From the NCBI GenBank assembly GCA_002709385.1, contig PAQS01000008.1, forward strand, positions 1 to 59,658: a DNA stretch of 59,658 nucleotides. Reading direction: 5' to 3'. The translations under genes and the position numbers were made by a program. The notes under the pieces were generated by a model. That model was not told where the DNA came from. It saw only the letters and a program-made list of their open reading frames with translations, and searched no databases. Shown piece after piece: positions 1 to 11,219 of the stretch; the stretch's first letter is position 1; every line of letters begins with the position of its first letter. The DNA is from Waddliaceae bacterium. Its GTDB lineage: Bacteria > Chlamydiota > Chlamydiia > Chlamydiales > GCA-2709385.

Positions 1-252
1 ATCTTCGATAGAGTCCACAGTTGATTTCATATTGAAATCAATGGGTTTACTACAGATCTCGGATTAATAGCTAAAGAAATTTGGGTAATGACAAGGGATT
101 CATCCCGGGGTAGAAGGTAAAAAACATAGAGCGCCACGGTAGTGGCAAGACTTTTTTTACTAATCGCATGCATAGCATAATAGCAGGGTTGAGTCTGAGT
201 TGAACAATCCTGTATAGTCTCCGAAGGTAGAGACGAATCATTAGGCCTCATT
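1..252. other. 5' intergenic region, no gene recognised
   Basis: The window opens with about 250 bases in front of the branching-enzyme gene. An 80-codon frame on the minus strand (27-269) overlaps the start of that gene and shows no recognisable domain, so I do not call it. I see no convincing RNA gene or repeat. It presumably carries the promoter of the glycogen-branching/ligase pair. Confidence 0.4.
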
Positions 253-2439
253 ATGCTAAAAGATACCAAGCGAGAAACGGCTTTTTACCCTCGTATTTCA
301 AACGATGAAATTTTGAGCTTAGTTTCCGGAAATCATAGAGATCCACACCGAGTTTTAGGGCTTCATCCAACAGGCGACGGTGCAAAAATTGTACGAGTTT
401 TTCGTCCAGGCGCAAGCTACCTATACATACAGGCTTTAGGTCGAACCGTCGAAATGACCCAAGAGCACCCTGCCGGTGTGTTTACTTACCGTCTCCCTGC
501 AGAAGCCGGAGCAAAAGATTATCGTATTTATCACCATAACGGACTCCTTGGACACGATCCCTATGCACTGAACCCCACCTTTACTCAGGTAGATCAATAC
601 TTATTTTTAGGAGGTGTTCACTACGAGCTTTACCGAAAAATGGGCGCTCGCTTGATGGAACATGAAGGCATGGAAGGAGTGAGTTTTGTTGTTTGGGCTC
701 CAAATGCTTGGCAAGTATCTGTAGTAGGGCAATTTAATCATTGGGATGGACGTCAAAACCCCATGAGAGTTTTAGGAGATTCAGGGATATGGGAACTCTT
801 TATTCCTGGACTCCGTGAAGGCGAACTCTACAAGTTTTCTATCAAAACAAGAGATGGGCGAACCATTCTCAAAGCAGACCCTTATGCACTAGCAGCTGAA
901 ATGCGACCAGCAACAGCCTCTCGTGTAACAAACGCTAACTCTTTCCGATGGACAGACCAAGAGTGGATAGAAAGACGAAAACAAGGGCACGCTCTAAAGC
1001 GCCCAATGAATATTTATGAACTACATTTAGGTTCCTGGAAAAAAAATGGATCTCAGTGGCTAAACTACCGAGAAATTGCCAAAGAGCTCGTCTCCTACTG
1101 CAAAAAAATGGCTTTTACTCATGTAGAGCTTATGCCTATATCAGAACACCCTTTAGATGAATCATGGGGCTACCAGGTTACAGGGTTCTATGCAGTGACC
1201 AGTCGCTATGGTTCGGTAGAAGATTTTCAATTTTTTGTGAATGAATTGCACAAGAACGGAATAGGGGTGTTTCTCGACTGGGTGCCAGGCCATTTTCCTG
1301 TTGATGACTTCGGACTACGCTGTTTCGATGGAACCCATCTTTACGAACATGCTGACCCAAGACAAGGAATGCACCCTCATTGGGGCACATGTATTTTCAA
1401 CTATTCCAGAAAAGAAGTAAGCAACTTTTTGATTGCAAATGCTTTGTTTTGGATGGACCTCATGCATATTGATGGTCTCCGTGTAGATGCTGTGGCTTCT
1501 ATGCTGTACCTAAACTACGGGAGAGAAGATATAGAATGGGTGCCAAATGAATATGGCGGAAGTGAAAACATTGCAGCCATTGAGTTTTGTAAGCACCTAA
1601 ACTCTATTGTGCATCAACGGCACCCGGGAATTTTGATGATTGCTGAAGAATCCTCCACATTCCCAGGAGTTACCCACTCTGTATCAAATGGTGGGCTTGG
1701 TTTTGATTTGAAATGGAATATGGGGTGGATGAATGACACTCTAGAATATATGGCAACAGACCCCTTATTTCGAAAGTTTGAGCATGAAAAACTGACTTTT
1801 GGCCAGCTCTATGCTTATACAGAAAATTTCGTATCAGTCCTTTCTCACGATGAAGTGGTTCATGGAAAAGCCAGCCTCCTAGCAAAAATGCCAGGAGATG
1901 AGTGGAGAAAGTTTGCCAATTTACGCCTTCTCTATAGTTACATGCTTTGCCAACCAGGGAAACAACTTTTATTTATGGGCGGAGAGTTAGGGCAATGGAC
2001 AGAGTGGAACGAGCATCGCGAATGTGAATGGTCACTACTACAATACCCTAAACACAAAGCCTTGCATTATATGATTCAAAAAATAAATCATTTCTATTTG
2101 CAGCACCCAGCTCTTTGGGAAAGAGATCATGAAGCAGGCGGTTTTGAGTGGGTCCATTGCGATGATCGAGATAATAGTGTGTTAACTTATCAACGTAAAG
2201 GATTTAAAGAAAAACTTCTCTGCGTTCATAACTTTACACCGCAGTACCATCCAGAGTATTATCTTCCTTTGGCAGAGGTGAAAAAGCTAGAACTTCTCTT
2301 TAGTACGGATTCTCTTGAGTTTGAAGGTTCGGGAAAGGGAGAGAATACGGTCCGTATGCATAAAGATGAGAATGGCAAGATATGCGGAGTAAGTATTGAA
2401 GTGGCACCTCTGAGTACGATGATTTTTGATTTGACTTAG
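253..2439 (+). CDS. glgB: 1,4-alpha-glucan branching enzyme
   Basis: This enzyme makes alpha-1,6 branches in glycogen (GH13 family, cytosol). The 728-residue length is normal for the family. The N-terminal part carries CBM48/E-set-like modules, with the typical stretch reading VVWAPNAWQVSVVGQFNHW near residues 150-170. The catalytic barrel shows the nucleophile Asp412 in DGLRVDA, the acid/base Glu465 in IAEESS and Asp533 in SHDEVVHGK. The ATG at 253 gives a full N-terminus. The stop lies 12 bases before ligA, so the two genes may be co-transcribed, although their jobs are unrelated. Glycogen metabolism is retained across Chlamydiota (established knowledge), which fits the inferred host lineage. 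Confidence 0.96.
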   Translation: MLKDTKRETAFYPRISNDEILSLVSGNHRDPHRVLGLHPTGDGAKIVRVFRPGASYLYIQALGRTVEMTQEHPAGVFTYRLPAEAGAKDYRIYHHNGLLGHDPYALNPTFTQVDQYLFLGGVHYELYRKMGARLMEHEGMEGVSFVVWAPNAWQVSVVGQFNHWDGRQNPMRVLGDSGIWELFIPGLREGELYKFSIKTRDGRTILKADPYALAAEMRPATASRVTNANSFRWTDQEWIERRKQGHALKRPMNIYELHLGSWKKNGSQWLNYREIAKELVSYCKKMAFTHVELMPISEHPLDESWGYQVTGFYAVTSRYGSVEDFQFFVNELHKNGIGVFLDWVPGHFPVDDFGLRCFDGTHLYEHADPRQGMHPHWGTCIFNYSRKEVSNFLIANALFWMDLMHIDGLRVDAVASMLYLNYGREDIEWVPNEYGGSENIAAIEFCKHLNSIVHQRHPGILMIAEESSTFPGVTHSVSNGGLGFDLKWNMGWMNDTLEYMATDPLFRKFEHEKLTFGQLYAYTENFVSVLSHDEVVHGKASLLAKMPGDEWRKFANLRLLYSYMLCQPGKQLLFMGGELGQWTEWNEHRECEWSLLQYPKHKALHYMIQKINHFYLQHPALWERDHEAGGFEWVHCDDRDNSVLTYQRKGFKEKLLCVHNFTPQYHPEYYLPLAEVKKLELLFSTDSLEFEGSGKGENTVRMHKDENGKICGVSIEVAPLSTMIFDLT

Positions 2440-4449
<2,010 letters not shown>

Positions 4450-4562
4450 AAAAAATTGTAACGGAGAATAGCTTTTCTTGTTTTCACAAGTCCGATACAC
4501 TCTGGTCCTACGAAGAGAAACGACGTATTTAGACGTTTGGCAGCTCAGAAATAGAGGGTGAA

Positions 4563-6017
4563 ATGGGATTAACAGTAGCAAAGTTTGGTGGAAGCAGTGT
4601 AGGTTCTTCGGAGGCGATGAGGCGCTCTGCAGAGATTGTATCTAGTGATCCTAGTATTCGCCTGGTCGTTCTCAGTGCTCTTTTTGGAACTACAGATGCT
4701 TTAGAAAAGCTTGCAGAGTGGGCACCAGAGGGACAAGAAAAAGAACTGACATTGCTAATAGAAAGTATTGAAAAACAACACTGGTCTCTAGCTGATGAGC
4801 TTTCTTGTCGTGAAGAAATACAAGAAAAGTTTGAAGAGCTATTTCGTGAACTCACAGACCTCGTTAAAGGAATGTCTCTTTTAAAAGAGTGTTCTAAGCG
4901 AACTCGTGACCAATTACTAAGTATTGGTGAACGTCTATCCACTCTCTTATTTGCCGCTTTACTCAATAGTATGGGAGTGCAAGCGCAGTGGGTAGATGTT
5001 CGCAAGGTTATGGTAACCAATACCACTCACGGACAAGCAGAACCTCTTTTAACTGAAGTCAGTTCCCGTTGCAGTACAGAGATTTGGCCACTTCTTGAAA
5101 GTGATAAAATTGTTGTGACTCAGGGGTTTATTGGAGCTACAGAAGAAAGAACCACCACCACTTTAGGAAGAGGGGGGAGCGATTTTAGCGCAGCTATTTT
5201 GGCGGAAGGCCTAGCTGCTGATGAATTGCAAATATGGACCGATGTACCAGGTATTCTCAGTAGTGACCCACGAATCATATCTTCGGTGCGTAGCATCCCC
5301 GAAATCAGCTTTGCAGAAGCAGCAGAGCTAGCAACTTTTGGAGCCAAGGTTTTACATCCCGCAACACTATGGCCTGCAGTTCGTAGCGATATTCCTATAC
5401 GCGTAGCATCATCAAAAGAACCTGAGAAAAGTGGGACATGGATTTACCAGAAAGTAAAAGAACAGCCTAATGTTCGTGCTATTGCTGTGCGTCGTAAGCA
5501 AGTCTTACTGACTGTTGTCAGTCTAAAAATGTACCAAGCACGAGGTTTCTTAGCACGGCTCTTTCAAACCCTAGCAGACCATGAAATTAGTGTAGATCTT
5601 GTGACAACAAGTGAAGTCAGTGTAGCCCTTACAGTGAATAATCCAGATAGCCTCAGCAACGCTTTGATGCATGACTTACGTGCCTTTGCAGAGCTACATA
5701 TCGATCGAGATTTAGCTTTAATTGCGATTATTGGAAATCGTATCGCTTCAACACCAGGTTTGGCATCTCAAGCATTTTCAGTGGCGGATCCTTATAATGT
5801 TCGCATGACTTGTCAAGGAGCAAGCGAACATAATCTCTGTTTTCTTGTAGAAGAACAACATGTAGAAGAAATCTTACATAAATTACACGAACGGTTTTTA
5901 GAAGGAGCTGACGATGCGTGTGGGACTAGTGGGTTATGGGAAGATGGGGAGAGCGATCGAAACATGCGCTCAGAATCAGAATGTCGAAATCACAGTACGA
6001 GTAGACCCTCACGCTGA
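4563..6017 (+). CDS. lysC: Aspartokinase, first gene of the lysine/DAP operon
   Basis: Phosphorylates aspartate, the entry step to diaminopimelate and lysine. The N-terminus AKFGGSSVGSS is the kinase signature and LGRGGSDFSA is the second conserved substrate-binding motif. The region after residue 310 is a tandem ACT regulatory part. Family homology ends near LHKLHERFLEG, at about base 5905. The frame then stays open for about 37 more codons, running out of frame through the start of dapB, so the last residues (including NHSTSRPSR) look like stop-loss read-through rather than a conserved tail. Whether the tail is real or a sequencing frameshift cannot be told from the sequence alone. It is the first gene of a five-gene operon. 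Confidence 0.94.
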   Translation: MGLTVAKFGGSSVGSSEAMRRSAEIVSSDPSIRLVVLSALFGTTDALEKLAEWAPEGQEKELTLLIESIEKQHWSLADELSCREEIQEKFEELFRELTDLVKGMSLLKECSKRTRDQLLSIGERLSTLLFAALLNSMGVQAQWVDVRKVMVTNTTHGQAEPLLTEVSSRCSTEIWPLLESDKIVVTQGFIGATEERTTTTLGRGGSDFSAAILAEGLAADELQIWTDVPGILSSDPRIISSVRSIPEISFAEAAELATFGAKVLHPATLWPAVRSDIPIRVASSKEPEKSGTWIYQKVKEQPNVRAIAVRRKQVLLTVVSLKMYQARGFLARLFQTLADHEISVDLVTTSEVSVALTVNNPDSLSNALMHDLRAFAELHIDRDLALIAIIGNRIASTPGLASQAFSVADPYNVRMTCQGASEHNLCFLVEEQHVEEILHKLHERFLEGADDACGTSGLWEDGESDRNMRSESECRNHSTSRPSR

Positions 6018-6645
6018 TGAAGCGCAGTTTCAAAATTTAAGCTCTGCCAGTTTAGTGGATGCGGATGTCTATATTGAATTCACACAACCATCTGTTGTAA
6101 TGGAAAATATCCGCATCTTAGCTGAAGAAGGTAAATCAATGGTGATTGGTACTTCTGGTTGGTATGATCATACCCAAGAGGTACAAGAAATTCTCAAGCA
6201 AAATGGTGTAGGGGCTGTCTATGCCCACAACTACTCAATCGGAATGAATATTTATCTAAAAGTTCTTGAGCGTGCAGCAAACATTTTCAATCAATTTCCT
6301 GAATATGATGTGGGAGCTGTGGAGTACCATCATAAACAGAAGTTGGATAGTCCATCAGGAACGGCAGTGGGAATGGCGGAAGTTCTTTTAAAAGAGATCG
6401 ATCGAAAAGATAAAGTTGTATACGACAGGGTAGATCGCCGTATTGAAGATGATGAATTACATTTTGCAAGCGTACGTTGTGGTTCCATTCCTGGTACACA
6501 TCAAGTACATTTTGATTCAGGGTTTGATACAATCACACTGACACATGAAGCGCGTAACCGCGAAGGATGGGCAAAGGGAGCTCTTTTCGCTGCGCAATGG
6601 ATTCAAGGAAAAAGCGGACTCTTTCATTTTAGTGAATTATTTTAG
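5914..6645 (+). CDS. dapB: 4-hydroxy-tetrahydrodipicolinate reductase
   Basis: Reduces the DapA product to tetrahydrodipicolinate with NAD(P)H. The N-terminus MRVGLVGYGKMGRAI is the canonical Rossmann start, and EYHHKQKLDSPSGTA near residue 135 carries the catalytic His-His and substrate Lys of the family. The 243-residue length is normal. The start at 5914 is supported by a strong AAGGAG six bases upstream, and lies 104 bases inside the annotated end of lysC. The overlap is unusual, but the dapB start itself is not in doubt. Confidence 0.95.
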   Translation: MRVGLVGYGKMGRAIETCAQNQNVEITVRVDPHADEAQFQNLSSASLVDADVYIEFTQPSVVMENIRILAEEGKSMVIGTSGWYDHTQEVQEILKQNGVGAVYAHNYSIGMNIYLKVLERAANIFNQFPEYDVGAVEYHHKQKLDSPSGTAVGMAEVLLKEIDRKDKVVYDRVDRRIEDDELHFASVRCGSIPGTHQVHFDSGFDTITLTHEARNREGWAKGALFAAQWIQGKSGLFHFSELF

Positions 6646-6654
6646 GGGGATGGG

Positions 6655-7551
6655 ATGCAAATAAAAGGGGTAATCACAGCGTTAGTGACTCCGTTCAAAA
6701 ATGGCGAACTAAACGAGGAAGGACTTCGGCAAAATATCCGTCATCAGATTGCAGCTGGAGTAGAGGGAGTTTTAGCTCTAGGAACTACAGGCGAAACACC
6801 TACGCTAAGTGAAAATGAGCAAAAAAGAGTGATTGATATCACAGTTGAAGAGGCAAAGGGAAAAGTCTTAGTGATGCTTGGTACAGGCACAAACTGTACA
6901 GCAACAACACAAAAGAAAACAAAAGAAGCGATGGAAGCCGGAGCTGATGCCGCTTTAGTGGTTACGCCTTATTATAATTGCCCCACTCAAAATGGTATCT
7001 ACGCTCATTTCGAAGCTGTCTCTAAGATTGGATTTCCCATCTGTGTCTACAATATAGAAAAGCGTTGTGGACGGAATATTGAGACAAATACATTAAAAAG
7101 AATAGCAAAGCTAGATTCTGTCATAGCAGTAAAAGAAGCATCCGGATCTGTCGCACAAGCTGCTGATGTTCTTGAACAATGCACCTCAGATTTATCAGAT
7201 TTTTCGGTTGTAAGTGGGGATGATGGATTGACTCTTCCTATGATGAGTCTAGGAGCAAAAGGCGTAATCTCAGTTCTTAGTAATGCCTTTCCTTCCGAAA
7301 TAGTAAAAATGGTAGCCGCAGCAAACGCTGGGGATTTCACTGAAGCACGTCGTATACATTTTCGCTTAGCACCCTTATTTCGCACAGCGTTTATTGAGTC
7401 CAACCCTATTCCGATTAAATGGGTAATGGAAGAAATTGGGCTTGCTGGTGGAGACTGTCGTTTGCCATTGCTTCCTTTTAGTGTAGAAGGACGTCAGTTA
7501 ATGAGTGATGTACTGAGCAATTTAAACATAGAAGAGAAGGTTGGAGTATGA
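6655..7551 (+). CDS. dapA: 4-hydroxy-tetrahydrodipicolinate synthase
   Basis: Condenses pyruvate with aspartate semialdehyde via a Schiff base in a TIM barrel. The catalytic Lys160 lies in AVKEASG and the active-site Tyr132 in VYNIEKRCG. GTTGETPTLS near residue 45 is the pyruvate/carboxylate-binding motif. Length is normal at 298 residues. The segment after Tyr132 reads I-E-K-R-C-G where many homologues have V-P-S-R-T-G; the arginine is kept. A GGGGAT ribosome site precedes the ATG, 9 bases after dapB. Its stop overlaps the start of lysA by the four bases ATGA. Confidence 0.95.
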   Translation: MQIKGVITALVTPFKNGELNEEGLRQNIRHQIAAGVEGVLALGTTGETPTLSENEQKRVIDITVEEAKGKVLVMLGTGTNCTATTQKKTKEAMEAGADAALVVTPYYNCPTQNGIYAHFEAVSKIGFPICVYNIEKRCGRNIETNTLKRIAKLDSVIAVKEASGSVAQAADVLEQCTSDLSDFSVVSGDDGLTLPMMSLGAKGVISVLSNAFPSEIVKMVAAANAGDFTEARRIHFRLAPLFRTAFIESNPIPIKWVMEEIGLAGGDCRLPLLPFSVEGRQLMSDVLSNLNIEEKVGV

Positions 7552-8852
7552 GTGGTATTTGGAAAGACCTAAAACAACTTTCTTCTCAAGATGGAATGCT
7601 TTGTATTGACTCCTGTACAGCAGAAGAGCTTTTAGCTGAATATGGAAGCCCTTTATACGTATATAGCCAAAGAAGAATCGAAGAAAACTACCGTCGTTTG
7701 CTTGAGACCTATCGTAAATATTACTCGCGTTTCAATTTGTACTATGCAGTAAAGGCAAACAATAACCCCTCTGTTGTAAAGGTTTTGGTGGATGCTGGGG
7801 CTGGCTTGGACTGTTCTTGTATTGGAGAAATAGAAATTGCTAAGTTGTTAGGAGTTTCGTCAGATCGACTCATTTTTACCGGGGCATACCCTTCGGAAGA
7901 GGTGATTCGAGATGCCTTGGATTTCGGAGTAGCTCTGAATCTGGATAATTGGTCTTGTCTTGATTGGATGAGCGATAGAGTACCAGAAATCTTGTCCTTT
8001 AGAGTCAATCCAGGGCAAGGGTCAGGCGGGGAAGAGCAGCTCATTTTTTCTGGTCCGGATGCAAAATTTGGTGTGGCAGCAGAAGAGCTAGAATTAGCTT
8101 ACGCCCGTGCTAAAGAAATGGGAGTACAGCGATTCGGCGTACATATGATGACAGGGTCGAATGTTCTTGAAAAAGACTATTTCGCTGAAATGGTTTCTGT
8201 ATTGATGGATTTAATTGGGCCCATTTCACAGCGTTTAGGAATTCAATTTGAATGGGTAGATATTGGTGGTTCTTTAGGGGTACCATATCGTCCAGAACAA
8301 AATCTTTTAGATCTAGATCATGTAGCAAAATCCGTGGTTTCTGTTTTCCGTAAAAAGCTAAGTGAATACAAGATGGGAGAGCCTATTCTCATGCATGAGC
8401 CAGGACGTTATTTGCTGGCTGATGCGGGAGTTTTATTGGCTACAGTGACTAATATCAAAGAAGGAGAACGCTGTTTTGTAGGGGTTGATGCTGGGATGAA
8501 TACCCTATTGAGACCCGCGTTTTATGGAAGCTATCATCATGTGTTGTATAGCAGCAACTTAGATGCAGCTTGTACTAAGCCTGTGAATTTGGTTGGACCA
8601 ATCTGCGAAAATGGAGACCAGTTTCATCATAATTATCCTTTACCTAAAGAAATCTCAGTTGGCGATCAGCTCGCATTTCTGAATGCTGGAGCTTATGGAT
8701 TTGTGATGAGTTCACAATACAACACCCAGCCCCGAGCAGCGGAAGTACTTGTCTGTGATGGTCAATCTAAGCTCATCCGTCAACGTGAAAATTTTGAAGA
8801 CCTCATTAGAGGAACGCATTACCAACAAAATGCTTATCAGGAACAATCATGA
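7548..8852 (+). CDS. lysA: Diaminopimelate decarboxylase
   Basis: PLP enzyme of fold type III that converts meso-DAP to lysine. The cofactor lysine is Lys69 in YAVKANNNPSVVKVL; DIGGSLGVPY near residue 238 binds the PLP phosphate; CENGDQF near residue 352 is the cysteine-containing dimer-active-site motif, usually CESGD. At 434 residues it is slightly longer than average. ATGA overlaps couple it translationally to dapA upstream and dapL downstream. Its presence means the operon serves lysine supply as well as a peptidoglycan precursor. Confidence 0.93.
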   Translation: MSGIWKDLKQLSSQDGMLCIDSCTAEELLAEYGSPLYVYSQRRIEENYRRLLETYRKYYSRFNLYYAVKANNNPSVVKVLVDAGAGLDCSCIGEIEIAKLLGVSSDRLIFTGAYPSEEVIRDALDFGVALNLDNWSCLDWMSDRVPEILSFRVNPGQGSGGEEQLIFSGPDAKFGVAAEELELAYARAKEMGVQRFGVHMMTGSNVLEKDYFAEMVSVLMDLIGPISQRLGIQFEWVDIGGSLGVPYRPEQNLLDLDHVAKSVVSVFRKKLSEYKMGEPILMHEPGRYLLADAGVLLATVTNIKEGERCFVGVDAGMNTLLRPAFYGSYHHVLYSSNLDAACTKPVNLVGPICENGDQFHHNYPLPKEISVGDQLAFLNAGAYGFVMSSQYNTQPRAAEVLVCDGQSKLIRQRENFEDLIRGTHYQQNAYQEQS

Positions 8853-10078
8853 CTCAAAGAAATCCTAATTTAGCCAAGTTACACGCTACTTATTTATTCG
8901 CTGAAATTGCACGAAGAAAACAACAATTCTTACAAGAAAACCCTGATGCTCGTTTGATTAGCCTTGGGATTGGTGATACAACAAGCCCTATTCCTCAGCA
9001 TATCGTTGAAGGTTTTCATCATGCGGCTACGTGTTTGGGCGACGAAGCGACGTATACTGGATATGAAGAAGCTTTTGGACGTTTTGAGCTACGTAAGCGT
9101 ATTGCAAACAAACTCTATCATTCTATGGTAGAAGCTGAAGAGGTATATATTTCTGATGGTTCCAAGTGTGATATTGCACGCTTGCAGCTTTTGTTTGGGA
9201 CAGATGCAAGTGTAGCTGTGCAAGATCCTTCTTATCCAGCTTATGTAGGTTCCAGCGTCATCGCAGGAAAAACAGGGAGTTTTAATCCTGATACAGAGCA
9301 GTATGAAAAAATCGTCTACATGGCCTGTACAAAAGAAAACGGTTTTTTTCCTGATTTATCTACTACACCTCGTGCAGATATCATTTATTTCTGTTCTCCT
9401 AACAACCCTACAGGAGAGACTCCTACTCGTCAGCAACTTGAAGAGTTGGTGGCATTTACCAAAAAAAACCGCTCCATTTTGATTTTCGATACAGCCTATT
9501 CCACATTCATTCAAGATAGTGATAGTGTACATTCTATTTACGAAATTGAAGGAGCACGTGAAGTTGCTATTGAAACAAGTTCCTTTTCTAAAATGATTGG
9601 CTTTACAGGCGTGCGTTTAGGATGGACTGTTGTACCGAAAGAATTGCGTTATGACGACGGAACAGCTGTTGCTGACGATTGGAAACGTATTCTTTCTACC
9701 TGTTTTAATGGCGCCTCAAATATTGCACAAATAGGAGGGATCGCTGCTTTAGATCCTGAAGGTATCGAAGCATCTCGTCACTTGATCAACGCTTATATGG
9801 AAAATGCGAAGGTCTTAAGAGAAGCTGTAGAATTGAAAGGATACACCTGTTATGGAGGAGTGCATGCTCCTTATATTTGGGTAGATCTGAACGGGAAAAA
9901 ATCTTGGGATGCTTTTGATGAGTTTTTATACGATGCTCATATTGTAAGTACTCCAGGAGCAGGGTTTGGTCCATCTGGAGAAGGTTTTTTGCGTTTGAGT
10001 GCTTTTGGGAAAAAAGAAGATATCCAAGAAGCAGCAAAACGCATCAAAACGGTACTGCAAGAAAAGGTGAGTTCTTAA
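8849..10078 (+). CDS. dapL: LL-diaminopimelate aminotransferase
   Basis: Converts tetrahydrodipicolinate directly to LL-DAP with glutamate as amino donor, bypassing the succinyl/acetyl route (DapD/C/E). This pathway is established in Chlamydiota, plants and some other bacteria. The 409-residue protein has GIGDTTSPIP at the N-terminus, SDGSKCDIARLQ, the NNPTGETPTRQQ motif and the PLP lysine Lys248 in SSFSKMIGFTGVRLGW. It is the last gene of the operon, overlapping lysA by four bases. A perfect 28-base palindrome follows two bases after the stop. Confidence 0.96.
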   Translation: MTQRNPNLAKLHATYLFAEIARRKQQFLQENPDARLISLGIGDTTSPIPQHIVEGFHHAATCLGDEATYTGYEEAFGRFELRKRIANKLYHSMVEAEEVYISDGSKCDIARLQLLFGTDASVAVQDPSYPAYVGSSVIAGKTGSFNPDTEQYEKIVYMACTKENGFFPDLSTTPRADIIYFCSPNNPTGETPTRQQLEELVAFTKKNRSILIFDTAYSTFIQDSDSVHSIYEIEGAREVAIETSSFSKMIGFTGVRLGWTVVPKELRYDDGTAVADDWKRILSTCFNGASNIAQIGGIAALDPEGIEASRHLINAYMENAKVLREAVELKGYTCYGGVHAPYIWVDLNGKKSWDAFDEFLYDAHIVSTPGAGFGPSGEGFLRLSAFGKKEDIQEAAKRIKTVLQEKVSS

Positions 10079-10080
10079 GT

Positions 10081-10108
10081 TTTTGCGGAGCTTATAAGCT
10101 CCGCAAAA
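10081..10108. terminator. Perfect palindrome between convergent genes, probable bidirectional terminator
   Basis: A 28-base perfect inverted repeat (14-base arms, left arm TTTTGCGGAGCTTA) lies between dapL on the plus strand and a minus-strand gene ending at 10119. The T-run is on the 5' side and the A-run on the 3' side of the hairpin on both strands, so the A and T runs extend the stem. That is compatible with a bidirectional terminator, but no separate U-tract follows the stem. Confidence 0.55.
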
Positions 10109-10118
10109 CATGCTTGAA

Positions 10119-11198
10119 TTAGGCGTGTGCCATCTGTTTGCCTTCAGGCTGTAGCTTTCCTTCTACAAATTTGAGAAATTCCTCTACATCTTGTGAAGAT
10201 AAAGTATGCGGTCTTTTCATCATTTCAACCTGGCAGAATTGCTGCCAATTCAGATTGCTTTGATGAACTCGCATATTTTGCCAATCATTGCGGATTACAA
10301 GTAAAAAACCGTACTGTTCACATGCAGAACGCATAGAAGCTAGGTAATTTCCTGAGTGATTTACATCTGTAGGAAAATTCCACTGAAATTCAGCTGCTTG
10401 AATTTGATTCAATTTTTTCACAACAGTTTGAAAGCGTTTTTCTTGCTCAGTAATTCCTGCACCAATTTGCGTTAAGCCTTTGCTGACTTTATTGATAAAT
10501 ATCTGAATCTTGCTTACAGCAGCTTCTAATTGATCGCAGGATTTTTTTAGCTCTTTCTCCTCTTTTGCCCCTTCAATAGCACCGATAATAGCATCAATGC
10601 CTACAGCAGCAACAATGCCAATTCCTGTACTTGCTAATGCAGCATCTGCAGCACCTTCTGCGGCGACTTCTCCTGCAATTTCACCTACTGCTTCACCGAC
10701 AGATTCACCAATACCTTCGCCAGCAGCAATAGCTCCATCACTCATTCCAAGTGCAGCACTATCAGCTACGTTACTTGAAATATCTTCTGCGATATTCTCA
10801 CCAAGCTCTTCACTAGCTGAGCTAAAAAATTGTGTTTTAGCAAGCTTGCCTAATTGATAAATGCCTGTAATTGCTTTATAACCGCCAAATGCTTCAGAGA
10901 TGTTCTTTGCTACCTCTTCTGGCATGGGTGCTTTAGGGGATTGTTTTGTTCCTTGCTCTACAGTTTTAGCGTACTCTGCAAACTGGTCATCATCCATAAC
11001 AGAAACAGTTGCGGCTAGGAAAAGAGCGTTATCATAGGCGAGCATAGATTTGTAAGTATCTAACTCTTCTTGAAAACGATTATGTAGCTTATCAGCAGTG
11101 CGTCTAAGCATATTATATTGATTACGCAAAGCGTTAATACGGCGCTTGTACTTATCAATGCCAGGGTAAAACCACTTATCCCAAGGAATTAAACTCAT
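10119..11198 (-). CDS. Alpha-helical protein with central hydrophobic Gly/Ala segment, paralogue of next gene
   Basis: I do not recognise a named family. The 359-residue protein begins SLIPWDKWF, has helical charged stretches to about residue 80, a Gly/Ala-rich repeat-like stretch (160-190), a hydrophobic segment with GIGIVAAVGIDAIIGAIEGA (192-211), a long coiled-coil-like part (212-265) and a conserved C-terminal part with QYGFLLVIRNDW and a final FLKFVEG. The neighbour at 11220-12335 shares all of these landmarks, so the two are tandem paralogues 21 bases apart and probably one operon, with this copy second. No signal peptide is visible. The shape (helical bundle plus one hydrophobic hairpin-like segment) resembles alpha-pore-forming toxins or translocated membrane-inserting effectors, but this is only a topological comparison. 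Confidence 0.75.
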   Translation of the reverse strand: MSLIPWDKWFYPGIDKYKRRINALRNQYNMLRRTADKLHNRFQEELDTYKSMLAYDNALFLAATVSVMDDDQFAEYAKTVEQGTKQSPKAPMPEEVAKNISEAFGGYKAITGIYQLGKLAKTQFFSSASEELGENIAEDISSNVADSAALGMSDGAIAAGEGIGESVGEAVGEIAGEVAAEGAADAALASTGIGIVAAVGIDAIIGAIEGAKEEKELKKSCDQLEAAVSKIQIFINKVSKGLTQIGAGITEQEKRFQTVVKKLNQIQAAEFQWNFPTDVNHSGNYLASMRSACEQYGFLLVIRNDWQNMRVHQSNLNWQQFCQVEMMKRPHTLSSQDVEEFLKFVEGKLQPEGKQMAHA

Positions 11199-11219
11199 GA
11201 TGATCTCCTTATAAATTCA

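Noticed and set aside
27-269. 80-codon minus-strand frame at the window start
   Set aside because: It overlaps the start of glgB on the opposite strand, has no recognisable domain and no ribosome site that stands out.
5914-6017. lysC-dapB as a single fused frameshifted gene
   Set aside because: dapB has its own strong ribosome site and a complete N-terminus, so it is a separate gene; the lysC tail is the odd part.
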